A stretch of 64,000 nucleotides of DNA from Pseudomonas sp. FP453. Lineage in GTDB: Bacteria; Pseudomonadota; Gammaproteobacteria; Pseudomonadales; Pseudomonadaceae. The notes below the pieces were generated by a model. The model had not been told where the DNA came from. It saw only the letters and a list, made by a program, of their open reading frames with translations, and did no database searches. Made by a program: the position numbers and the translations under genes. Each line of letters opens with the position of its first letter. Positions within the stretch are counted from its first letter, which is position 1. The DNA lies in NCBI RefSeq assembly GCF_030687495.1, contig NZ_CP117435.1:2980501-3044500 (forward strand), in the 5' to 3' direction. This document shows positions 34,777 through 43,224 of this stretch, piece after piece.

Positions 34777-35727
34777 TTAGACCACTTCCAGGTAAGAGCT
34801 GTGTATCGCCCGCGCCAGCTCGCGCACGGTGTCGATAAAGTCCGTCAGGCGGCTGTGCAGGCCGTCCTCGAGGATTTCATCGATCCCCGTATACCGCAGC
34901 CGCGCTTCGAACTCCGCCGCCAGACGCTGCGCCGTGCGCCCATAACTGCCGGGCAAGTCGGCGAGGATATGGCTCAATTCCTCGATACACGCATGCAACG
35001 AGCGCGGTACGTCGCTGCGCAACAACAGCAGTTCGGAAACGGAGCGCGCATTCAGCGCATTCGGGTACAGCTCGGTATACGCCTCGAACGACGACAACGC
35101 GCGGAGCAGGGCGCTCCACTGGTAATAGCCGCGCGCCGAGACGTCGCTGACTTCCTCCGACTCTTCGCCAAACATCTCATAGCGTGCGTCCAGCAGGCGC
35201 AAGGTGTTGTCGGCGCGCTCGACAAAGGTGCCCAGGCGGATAAACCGGTAGGCGTCGTTGCGCATGATCGTCCCCGAGGTGGCGCCACGGAACAGGTGCG
35301 AACGCTGCTTGACCCAATCACAGAAGTGGCTGATGCCGTGACGCGCCAGGCCGCCGGCGGCGATGCTGCGCATTTCCAGCCAGGTGGCGTTGAGGTTTTC
35401 CCACATGTCGGCGGTGATGCGCCCGCGTACCGCATGGGCATTGCCGCGGGCGGCGCGCAGGCAGTTGTAGATGCTTGCCGGGTTTTCTTCGTCGAGGGCG
35501 AAGAAGTGCAACATACGTTCGGCGTCCAGTTCCTTGTGGCGTTCCAGGTAGCTGTCGAGGGTGCCGCTGCTGAGCAATGACATCGCCAGTTCATCCAGGC
35601 CATCGCTGCGCCCGGATTGGGGCATCAGCGACAGTGAATAGCTGACTTCGAGCATGCGTGCCAGGTTCTCGGCGCGCTCCAGGTAGCGGGACATCCAGTA
35701 CAGATCTGCGGCGGTTCTACTCAACAT
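34777..35727 (-). CDS. Alpha-E domain protein (DUF403)
   Basis: A 316-residue, almost fully helical protein that begins MLSRTAADLYWMSRYLERAEN, the hallmark of the bacterial alpha-E family. There is no signal peptide or membrane segment. The gene starts 2 bases after the circularly permuted ATP-grasp gene stops, the standard pairing for this family. The pair is thought to make or attach a peptide-like modification, often with a transglutaminase-like protease and a proteasome-type protein; neither of these is in this window. Function not established. Confidence 0.9.
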   Translation of the reverse strand: MLSRTAADLYWMSRYLERAENLARMLEVSYSLSLMPQSGRSDGLDELAMSLLSSGTLDSYLERHKELDAERMLHFFALDEENPASIYNCLRAARGNAHAVRGRITADMWENLNATWLEMRSIAAGGLARHGISHFCDWVKQRSHLFRGATSGTIMRNDAYRFIRLGTFVERADNTLRLLDARYEMFGEESEEVSDVSARGYYQWSALLRALSSFEAYTELYPNALNARSVSELLLLRSDVPRSLHACIEELSHILADLPGSYGRTAQRLAAEFEARLRYTGIDEILEDGLHSRLTDFIDTVRELARAIHSSYLEVV

Positions 35728-35729
35728 AA

Positions 35730-37139
35730 TCAGTCCTCCACCACCCAGGTGTCCTTGGTTCCGCCGCCTTGCGACGAGTTGACGATCAGCGAGCCTTCAC
35801 GCAAGGCCACGCGCGTGAGGCCACCGGGCACCAGGCGGGTTTCCTTGCCCGACAGCACGAACGGCCGCAGGTCGATATGCCGGGGGGCGATGCCGTTTTC
35901 GACAAAGGTCGGGCAGGTGGACAGGCTCAACGTGGGTTGGGCGATATACGCGTGGGGCCGCGCCTTGATGCGTTGGCGGAAGTCCTCGATCTCGGCCGCG
36001 CTGGACGCCGGGCCCACCAGCATGCCGTAGCCGCCGGAGCCCTGGGTCTCCTTGACCACCAGTTCCGGCAGGTGCGCCAGTACGTGGGACAGCTCATCGG
36101 GCTTGCGGCACTGGAAGGTCGGCACGTTTTGCAGCACCGGTTCTTCGTCGAGGTAGAAGCGGATCATTTCCGGCACATAGGGGTAGATCGACTTGTCGTC
36201 GGCCACGCCGGTGCCGATGGCATTGGCCAGCACCACGTTGCCCGCGCAGTAGGCGGCGACCAGGCCGGGCACGCCGAGCATCGAGTCGGGGTTGAACGCC
36301 TGCGGGTCGAGGAACGCGTCGTCGATGCGCCGATAGATCACGTCCACGGCCTTAGGGCCGTCGGTGGTGCGCATGAACACCTTGAGGTCGTGCACGAACA
36401 GATCGGCGCCTTCCACCAGTTCCACGCCCATTTCCCGGGCAAGGAAGGCATGTTCGAAAAACGCGCTGTTGAAGCGGCCAGGGGTGAGCACCACGACGTT
36501 GGGGTTGTCCAGGCGGCTGGAGCTTTTCAGGGTCTTGAGCAGCAGGTTGGGGTAGTGGTCCACCGGCGCGATACGCTGCTTGGCAAACACTTCCGGGAAC
36601 AGGCGCATCATCATCTTGCGGTCTTCGAGCATGTAGCTCACGCCGCTGGGGGTGCGCAGGTTGTCTTCGAGCACGTAGTAGGTGCCGTCGCCGTCGCGCA
36701 CCAGGTCGACACCCGAGATATGCGAGTAGATGTCGCGGTGCAGATCGAGGCCGACCATGGCCTTCTGGTAACCCTCGTTGCCCAGCACCTGGTCGGCGGG
36801 AATGATCCCGGCCTTGATGATGCGCCTGTCGTGGTAGATGTCGGCGAGGAACATGTTCAAGGCGGTGACGCGCTGGATGCAGCCGCGTTCGATCACGCGC
36901 CACTCACTGGCGGGGATGCTGCGGGGGATGATGTCGAAGGGGATCAGGCGCTCGGTGTCCTGCTCGTCGCCATAGAGGGTAAAGGTGATCCCGGCGCGGT
37001 GAAACAGCAAGTCGGCTTCGCGGCGACGCTGGGCCAGCAGTTCCGGTGGCGTGTTGGCCAGCCAGCGGGAGAATTCCTGATAATGCGCACGGCACACGCC
37101 GTTTGCGTCATTCATTTCATCGAAGAAAGATCGAGCCAT
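35730..37139 (-). CDS. Circularly permuted type 2 ATP-grasp protein (DUF404/DUF407)
   Basis: A 469-residue protein of the circularly permuted ATP-grasp type 2 family: the segments [59 protein letters not shown] and [16 protein letters not shown] carry the glycine-rich loop and acidic metal ligands expected of a carboxylate-amine ligase. It is cytoplasmic and forms a two-gene operon with the alpha-E gene. The start at 37139 (MARSFFDEM) agrees with the family N-terminus. The product of the reaction is unknown. Confidence 0.9.
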   Translation of the reverse strand: MARSFFDEMNDANGVCRAHYQEFSRWLANTPPELLAQRRREADLLFHRAGITFTLYGDEQDTERLIPFDIIPRSIPASEWRVIERGCIQRVTALNMFLADIYHDRRIIKAGIIPADQVLGNEGYQKAMVGLDLHRDIYSHISGVDLVRDGDGTYYVLEDNLRTPSGVSYMLEDRKMMMRLFPEVFAKQRIAPVDHYPNLLLKTLKSSSRLDNPNVVVLTPGRFNSAFFEHAFLAREMGVELVEGADLFVHDLKVFMRTTDGPKAVDVIYRRIDDAFLDPQAFNPDSMLGVPGLVAAYCAGNVVLANAIGTGVADDKSIYPYVPEMIRFYLDEEPVLQNVPTFQCRKPDELSHVLAHLPELVVKETQGSGGYGMLVGPASSAAEIEDFRQRIKARPHAYIAQPTLSLSTCPTFVENGIAPRHIDLRPFVLSGKETRLVPGGLTRVALREGSLIVNSSQGGGTKDTWVVED

Positions 37140-37568
37140 TCCAGTACCTTGTCAGTGCCGAGGGACGCTTGGGTGGCACTGCCGCTTTGAAAAACGCATG
37201 TTTTTATGAGCCCGTGGCTAAGGGTGCCACTGGGCCTGGTCCTTACTTTCTTATGGGGTCGGCTCTGGGTCGGGGGGTAACGAACGCTCCTGTGTGCGGG
37301 CAGTGCTGAAGGGCTAAAGCAATGCCTGTGCCGAAACCTACGGTGAGTGGGCTTGTTGTGTAGAGGGCGCTTGTTGTGGCGAGGGCGCTTGCTCCCGCTG
37401 GGCTGCGCAGCGGCCCCAAAAGCTGGGGAGCGCTGCGCACTCCAGCGGGAGCAAGCGCCCTCGCCACAGTTGGGGGCGTGTGCCGCTTCAAATTGGTGCG
37501 TGAACAAACTTGAACTTCACATCCCGCCCGTTCTTCTAACGTCTCTCGAATCTTCTTGGAGCACCGCC
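37140..37568. other. Non-coding region with one REPIN
   Basis: These 429 bases separate the ATP-grasp gene from the membrane protein gene, which are divergent. Apart from the REPIN at 37376-37468 nothing gene-like is seen; the short open frames here have no coding bias. Promoters for both flanking genes must lie here, but none could be placed with confidence. Confidence 0.6.
37376..37468. repeat. REPIN of the second family (GGCGAGGGCGCTTGCTCCCG)
   Basis: GTGGCGAGGGCGCTTGCTCC and its complement form the ends, with an inner inverted repeat CTGCGCAG.../...CTGCGCAC. It is related to the element at 31431 but has GCGC in place of GAGC in the stem. Confidence 0.88.
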
Positions 37569-38114
37569 GTGCCCAGAATCATCTCGCCTCAGTCCCCGGA
37601 AACGGCCCTGACCGACCACAGTGAACACAATGCCAAGATCTTCGGCTCGCCCAAGGACCGCCTGGACTTCTACCGCCGCGAGATCCAGTACGAAACCAGC
37701 ATCCTGGCCAACCGCACCGACGCCTACCTCACCGCACAATCCTTCCTGGTCATCGCCTTTGTTTCGGGCATGGGCAACCTCAACCCCGAGTGGGGCAAGC
37801 TGTTCACCCTGGTAGTGCCGGTGTTCCTGGTCTTGCTCGGCATCCTCAGCTCGCTGAATGCCTGGCCGGGGATTCGTGCGGCGTACGACATCATCGACCA
37901 CTGGCACTACAAGCAAAGTGAATTGCTGCGCAGCGAACCGGTGATGGGCCTGGCGTATGACGATTCGCCACTGTTCTGCGAGACCGAGTCGTCCCACAAG
38001 GGCTATCGCAAGTCACTGCTATTCTCAATGCGTGCGCCGTGGCTATTCATGGTGTTCTGGTTGTTGCTGGGGGCGTATGCGTTTTATATCCAGGTGGATA
38101 ACCCGGGTTCATAG
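37569..38114 (+). CDS. Unidentified two-helix membrane protein
   Basis: A 181-residue protein. Residues about 48-68 (LTAQSFLVIAFVSGMG) and 75-95 (LFTLVVPVFLVLLGILSSL) form one hydrophobic hairpin and residues about 155-177 (APWLFMVFWLLLGAYAFYI) a last helix; the rest is charged and likely cytoplasmic (DRLDFYRREIQYET, DIIDHWHYKQSELLR). The GTG start has GGAG 7 bases in front. The layout resembles small sensor-like membrane proteins such as SLATT types, but no family was recognised with confidence. A short acidic ORF follows after 11 bases. Confidence 0.7.
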   Translation: MPRIISPQSPETALTDHSEHNAKIFGSPKDRLDFYRREIQYETSILANRTDAYLTAQSFLVIAFVSGMGNLNPEWGKLFTLVVPVFLVLLGILSSLNAWPGIRAAYDIIDHWHYKQSELLRSEPVMGLAYDDSPLFCETESSHKGYRKSLLFSMRAPWLFMVFWLLLGAYAFYIQVDNPGS

Positions 38115-38125
38115 AGGTGCAGATC

Positions 38126-38293
38126 ATGTCAGACGAAGGTGAGGACGAACCGGACGAGGAACTCAACGACCCGGGCAACGAAGACCCGGGCTCGCTTATG
38201 GATGATGCCGAGGTGCCGCTAAAGGAAGGCCGCCTGGATCAGGAATCGATCCAGGAGTGCTCAGCGCCAATATCGACCTTGAACCGGTGCTGA
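38126..38293 (+). CDS. Very small acidic ORF overlapping the toxin gene 3' end
   Basis: An ATG with AGAGG 8 bases upstream opens a 55-codon frame. The first 38 residues are extremely acidic (SDEGEDEPDEELNDPGNEDP) and the codons are G/C-ending. It follows the membrane protein gene by 11 bases, so the two could be co-transcribed. The last 55 bases lie inside the 3' end of the large toxin-like gene on the other strand, so the natural C-terminus may have been replaced when the two loci were joined. Its length and overlap make it uncertain as a gene. Confidence 0.4.
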   Translation: MSDEGEDEPDEELNDPGNEDPGSLMDDAEVPLKEGRLDQESIQECSAPISTLNRC

Positions 38294-41200
38294 AGCGGCA
38301 AGTAATGCTGCTTCAGCGTTTCCAGCTGCTTACCCAGTGTGTCGGGGGGGACGATGCCGCTGCCGATGTATGACCGGCGAACATCGTTTTCAAGGTTGAC
38401 TATGGTGCCGTGCGGTACGAGTTTTGAGTCGACCACCTTGTACTCCCTGGTCAGCCCGTCGAAGCCCAAGTCGTACATGTCCGGTCGCTTGAGCTTAAGG
38501 TTGTCGTTGAATAACGTGGGGCCGACCGTTTCAAAAATCTTGCGTTCGTAGGTATTGAACTCAGGTGTGTAGCGCACGTCACCGTTGTCGTACCTGGTCG
38601 CAGTGGGGCGGTTGGCCGTGAAATAGTCTTTGTTGGCCGCGAAACGCTTTTTCATTTCAGTGATCATGGCGGTGATGATCGGGTTGTTGGCCTGCGTGCC
38701 GAAATTACTGGTGTTGTAGAAAAGCGTGTTGTCGCTGAGGCTGTGGCTAACCATCCGGTTGAGCAGCACATCATTGGCGCCTGCATTCACCACTTCGGCG
38801 CCGACTTTTGCCTGAATCACATCATCGGTATCGAGATAGAACCCCCCGTATTTATTGGTAATGGGGTAGCGCGCAACATCTGAGGCGGCGGCCAGGTTTT
38901 TCCCTTGCCCCTGTCGGAAGTAATCGTACATTTCGTCGTTTTTCAATTGCTTGAAGACGTCATCTTCTTGAAGGTTCCTCACCTCGATACCCTGGACCTT
39001 GCGTTCCATTTTCTGTTTTATCTGTTGAAAAAGGGCTGGTGTGTCAGCATCCACGTGCAGGATGGAGGTGTACCCGGGGGCCTGGGAAGCGTTGTTGACG
39101 ATGTTGTCCGCCAGCTTGGAAGGTATGTCCTGACCCGCCCAGAAATAATGGATGTTCTTGGGGATCGGTTTTGCATCGCTCGGGATTTTCAACGCTGACG
39201 CGGGCATGACATCCACAAACGCATAATGATGCGCCTCCGTTTTTTTGGCTTTCAGGAAATCGCTGTACGGCCCTCGCGCCCATTTGCCCTTGTCGGCTCG
39301 CCAGAAGTATTGGTGATTGAACGAATCGACCCCGGTGGCAAGATTGGCCTCTTTCCAGGCCCCCGCCGCACTGTCGAAGATGACGTCATGATCCACGCCC
39401 AAGTAGTTCAGCCTGAACGGCGTCGTCGAGTTTTCCACCGCATTGATGTCGTCCATCGGCACCACATAGGTGCTGTCCGTCAGTTTCCAGGGCGAAGTGG
39501 CGTCGCTTGCGCCACCGAGCAAACGGGTGGACCGGCTTGAGGGCTCCCATCCCGAAGCCCCCAGATCCCGGACGGGAATATCGGGGCCGGCGCCCGTGGG
39601 GTGTCGGATGATGCGCTGGCCGTCCTTGAGCCGGGACTCATACAGCAGGCCGTCGATCTTCACATATTCCTTCTGGCTGCCGCCCACATACACATTGCCT
39701 TGCAACCCCTTGGTCGCGAGTTCATCCGAGGCAATGTACTTGGCTTCATATCCCAGTAGTGTCGTGTCCAGGGGCCTGACCTCACCGCCGACGGCAATCC
39801 GGCTGGGCGTGAAGTCTTTCAGGGGCGAGGCGAAGGGTTGTTTCTTGATTGGGTCGTAGCGGTGCCAATTGCCCTGGAACATGACCGCGGTGCCTTCGAC
39901 CGCTTCTTGCCCATCCTTGAACTTTCCACTGGCCGCCAGGCCGTGTTGCCGGCTGGCGCTTGCCACTCCATCCGCGCTGCCGATCGCTTGCAAGCTGTCG
40001 GAAGTGGCGGCGCCCGGGGCGTCGGCGACGAAGTCGTCCAGCGGTTTGCCATAGGTTTGCTGGGTGCGTGGGTCTACGGCGTACCACTTGCCTGACGCCT
40101 CGTCGAATTTGCCCAGGGCTTTGCTTTCAATGCTGCTGTTGAGGGTCTTGTAGGTGCCTTCGGCGATGTCCGGCCTTTTGGCCAACTTGAGCAGGTCGAC
40201 ATTGCGGTAGGTCCTCAGATGCTTGACGCCCCTGTACCCGGCCTTGGCCACGCGGGCCGTGCCACTTACCACGCCACGCGCCAGATCATCGACCCCGCCC
40301 ACCGGGTTGAGCGCCCCCACTGCGGCGCGTCCGACGATCTTGAGGGTGTTTCCGAGCTTGGCCAGTGCGGATGCCCCGCTGGCCAATGCTTTCGCGCCTT
40401 TGACCCCCGCGCCGAAGCCGACGAGGAAGCCGAAGATATCCCACGACAAATCCCCCAGCCCCTGGGCAAGGTTGCCCTTTTGGAAGTTGACGATCGCCGA
40501 CCTGAATGGAATGAGGTTGAGGGCGAATTCCCCCACCTTTTCATGGGTGGGTACCTCGGTATCAAAGGTGGTTTGCCCCTGGGCCGATCTTTTCACCCCG
40601 GGCAGATCCATGTCTTCGAGGACAGCGTCGGCAAGGTAGGCGGTTCTCGCGCTGGCGAAGCTGTCAGGGATACCGGTCGCGCCTTTGGCCTCGTCGGCCA
40701 GCCCGGCCGGGTATTTGCCCTTGGGGGTGACCACCTTGAATTCGTTAAAGGGCCGCGACTCCTTGTAATAAGGCTGCCCGGTCTTGAAGTCGCCCAGGTC
40801 TGGACGTTGGGTGATGGTTCCGCTCAGGCGGTCCAGTTGATAGTTGTGGAGCTGGCCATCGCGCTCGATCTTGATGTGCAGGCAACCTTCGGTGGTTTTG
40901 TTGCGCTCACTGACGGTGACGCCGCCCCATTCATAATGGACTTCCTTGGCGATGGTGATTTTCCCGAACTCGAAGTTCTGACGATCCGCCAAGGGCAGTT
41001 TCGATACCATGTGTTTGATGTGCGCTGCAGTGGCTGTCTTGATCGCCTCGGAATAGGTCGAAAACGCTGTATCGAATGCCTCGGACAGCCGCGGCAATTG
41101 TTCAAGCGTTTGCATGACGGCGTTGATGTCTACTGCCGCCGAAGACGAAACCCACGCACCCGGCCGGCCGTCATCGGGTAAGTCCACCACGCCAAATGAG

Positions 41201-43071
41201 AAATGTCGCACTAGGCTTCTGCCCGTTTCCCCCCAGTTGTCGGCAGCATCAGGTGCCTTCGGAATCCCGCGGCCATCCATGTACAAATCCAGTATCGAAT
41301 AGGGCCCCGGAAAATATCGGTTGGCGGGTTGGACGCTGATGCTTTTTTCTTCGAAGAGCTTCGGGTCCAGATCCGGCAGAGCCTTTTTCAGCTGCTCCAC
41401 TGCCATGCCCTTGGCGGTCGGCATCGCTGCCGTGGAGGCCTGGGAGGCCTTATGGAGTTCGTCGACTTGTGTTGAGAACGCCTCGCGCACGCGTTTCAAC
41501 GCGGCGTCGGTGGTCGGATAGGGCATGCCATTGGCGGCTGCCCACGCCTTGATCGCTGCGTCCTGGGCGACAAACTCGATGCGTTGTTCCGCTTCGGATA
41601 CCGGCGCGATGCTCGCCTGGAGCATCACTTGGGCGTAGGTCATTGTCGATGTCGCTCCAGGGGCGAGTGCTTCGATACGGGCGACAGCGGTGGTGAAGCT
41701 GACCCAGCTGTGGGTGCCCACGGTCAGATCCTGCGGAATGTCCTTGACCAGAAACTCCGGTGCTCGGCTGGACAACATCAGCGTGGCTTGAATCGCCGCC
41801 TGCTCAAGCGACGAACCCTTGCCGGCCTTGGCCAGCTCGGCCGTCAACTCCCTCAAGACCGTCGTGGCGGTCTTGGCTGCATTCTGTGGGGATAACAACG
41901 TGTAACCCGCGATAACCGTTGGCCCGGTTCGCGGGGTGGCCTCTGCCGGGTTGGACGCGTCCAGGGTCAGGGCCGCCAGCAACCAGTCGTTGGGACTGCC
42001 TTTGAGCGATCGCGCTGCGAATTGCGCCTGAATGGCCTGGCCTAATGCCTGGCCCTTGGGCGACGCGATCAGACGATCGATCAGACGCCTGGGATCAGCG
42101 GTGTGTGAAGCAAGCACCTGTGCGCCATCGAGCAAGTATTCCAACACGCTCGTGGAGGGGTGGAGGTCAATCGCGCCGATCTTGCCCTGCAGGATATCGG
42201 CGCTCAGTTGTCGCGCACTCTCGCTATCCAGCGGCACGGGCCATGCGCGTGCACCGCCGTAGTTGCCGTTGGCGGGTGCCTTGGGGGAGGGCGTCAGTAG
42301 AGCGCTGACGAGATTGTCCAATTGATTGCGGTTGGTGGGCAGGCGCCAGCCATGGTCTTCGATGAATTGCTTCACGCTCACGCTGTTGTGGTCGCCGGCG
42401 TTGGCCGGTAGGTAAGTGCCTGCGCGGTCTACATAGACAACACGGGTGTTCAACTCGTGGGAGATATCAGACTCATCCCGAGTGCCTTCTCTGACAAAGT
42501 CTGCCAGGTGCCGCAAATCGAAAGCCGCCTGGTAGCGATTGCGGATATCGGCCAGTTGCGCCTGTTGTTCGGCTAACCATTCCTCACTGCGGCGCTCGTT
42601 TTGCGCTGAAAAGAGTGGCGATGCCCTGTAGAAATGGTCCATCAATTTGAACGGAACGCTATTGGCAGAGGCTGACAACGGCGGGGAAAACGTTGTGAAC
42701 GTACCGTCGGCCACGATGACACGGGCGGCATTCAGGATCAGGCCACTGACGGCTGCCCAGCCTGGGTCGTCGAGGCCCACGGTATGGATCCGTTGCCCAG
42801 GGCCTGCGTTAACCGTGAACTTGATCTGGCCGGACGTCGGGTCGATTTTTATCGAGTTGGGGTTCATGCCCCTGTCTTGCATCCACTGCTGGACGTCAGG
42901 GGACTGAAACGCTTGCCTCAGTTGGTTCCACCATTGTCCGAAGGTCGAATTGGCGGGGATGTCCACGAGCGAGGAGGTGGCCTGGGGCGGCGTATCAGTG
43001 GCGCGGCGCTGTGGGGTGGAATGTACGGGCGGGATTGTGTGGTGAAAAATCGCACTGTTTGAATGGATCAT
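38239..43071 (-). CDS. Large toxin-like protein with C-terminal TcdA/TcdB-type glycosyltransferase domain
   Basis: A 1610-residue protein. The last 310 residues are a GT-A glycosyltransferase of the clostridial-toxin type (GT44): IPKNIHYFWAG (Trp1311, equivalent to TcdB Trp102), AAASDVARY (Asp1398 and Arg1401, as TcdB Asp270 and Arg273) and YGGFYLDTDD (DXD motif Asp1414/Asp1416, as TcdB Asp286/Asp288, with identical spacing). The chain ends HSWIDS. Residues about 870-930 are hydrophobic and Gly/Ala-rich (FGFLVGFGAGVKGAKAL), a candidate membrane-insertion region; the first 860 residues match nothing recognised. There is no signal peptide and no RTX repeat. The enzyme domain is C-terminal, the reverse of TcdB and similar to Photorhabdus PaTox. 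Glucosylation of host GTPases is a reasonable inference only. No secretion or immunity gene is adjacent. Confidence 0.75.
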   Translation of the reverse strand: MIHSNSAIFHHTIPPVHSTPQRRATDTPPQATSSLVDIPANSTFGQWWNQLRQAFQSPDVQQWMQDRGMNPNSIKIDPTSGQIKFTVNAGPGQRIHTVGLDDPGWAAVSGLILNAARVIVADGTFTTFSPPLSASANSVPFKLMDHFYRASPLFSAQNERRSEEWLAEQQAQLADIRNRYQAAFDLRHLADFVREGTRDESDISHELNTRVVYVDRAGTYLPANAGDHNSVSVKQFIEDHGWRLPTNRNQLDNLVSALLTPSPKAPANGNYGGARAWPVPLDSESARQLSADILQGKIGAIDLHPSTSVLEYLLDGAQVLASHTADPRRLIDRLIASPKGQALGQAIQAQFAARSLKGSPNDWLLAALTLDASNPAEATPRTGPTVIAGYTLLSPQNAAKTATTVLRELTAELAKAGKGSSLEQAAIQATLMLSSRAPEFLVKDIPQDLTVGTHSWVSFTTAVARIEALAPGATSTMTYAQVMLQASIAPVSEAEQRIEFVAQDAAIKAWAAANGMPYPTTDAALKRVREAFSTQVDELHKASQASTAAMPTAKGMAVEQLKKALPDLDPKLFEEKSISVQPANRYFPGPYSILDLYMDGRGIPKAPDAADNWGETGRSLVRHFSFGVVDLPDDGRPGAWVSSSAAVDINAVMQTLEQLPRLSEAFDTAFSTYSEAIKTATAAHIKHMVSKLPLADRQNFEFGKITIAKEVHYEWGGVTVSERNKTTEGCLHIKIERDGQLHNYQLDRLSGTITQRPDLGDFKTGQPYYKESRPFNEFKVVTPKGKYPAGLADEAKGATGIPDSFASARTAYLADAVLEDMDLPGVKRSAQGQTTFDTEVPTHEKVGEFALNLIPFRSAIVNFQKGNLAQGLGDLSWDIFGFLVGFGAGVKGAKALASGASALAKLGNTLKIVGRAAVGALNPVGGVDDLARGVVSGTARVAKAGYRGVKHLRTYRNVDLLKLAKRPDIAEGTYKTLNSSIESKALGKFDEASGKWYAVDPRTQQTYGKPLDDFVADAPGAATSDSLQAIGSADGVASASRQHGLAASGKFKDGQEAVEGTAVMFQGNWHRYDPIKKQPFASPLKDFTPSRIAVGGEVRPLDTTLLGYEAKYIASDELATKGLQGNVYVGGSQKEYVKIDGLLYESRLKDGQRIIRHPTGAGPDIPVRDLGASGWEPSSRSTRLLGGASDATSPWKLTDSTYVVPMDDINAVENSTTPFRLNYLGVDHDVIFDSAAGAWKEANLATGVDSFNHQYFWRADKGKWARGPYSDFLKAKKTEAHHYAFVDVMPASALKIPSDAKPIPKNIHYFWAGQDIPSKLADNIVNNASQAPGYTSILHVDADTPALFQQIKQKMERKVQGIEVRNLQEDDVFKQLKNDEMYDYFRQGQGKNLAAASDVARYPITNKYGGFYLDTDDVIQAKVGAEVVNAGANDVLLNRMVSHSLSDNTLFYNTSNFGTQANNPIITAMITEMKKRFAANKDYFTANRPTATRYDNGDVRYTPEFNTYERKIFETVGPTLFNDNLKLKRPDMYDLGFDGLTREYKVVDSKLVPHGTIVNLENDVRRSYIGSGIVPPDTLGKQLETLKQHYLPLQHRFKVDIGAEHSWIDS

Positions 43072-43224
43072 CGCTCGTCGCTCATCATGTGATTGGCAGG
43101 TTTATCGCTGAGGCATTCATTGGTCGCCTCTCGGATAAATCTGAGTGTCAAATGCGCGATTGATGATCCCAGTCACGGGTTTGTTTTTCGTTGCCGCTCA
43201 TATCCAGGTCGACGTGATCCCTGG

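Noticed and set aside
37046..37309. 87-residue ORF upstream of the ATP-grasp gene
   Set aside because: Overlaps the ATP-grasp start on the other strand and has no coding bias in the intergenic part.
38239..39200. Glycosyltransferase domain considered as an OCH1-like polysaccharide enzyme
   Set aside because: The AAASD-x-x-R and DXD spacing equals that of clostridial toxins, and fusion to a 1300-residue chain without surface-polysaccharide neighbours fits a toxin better.
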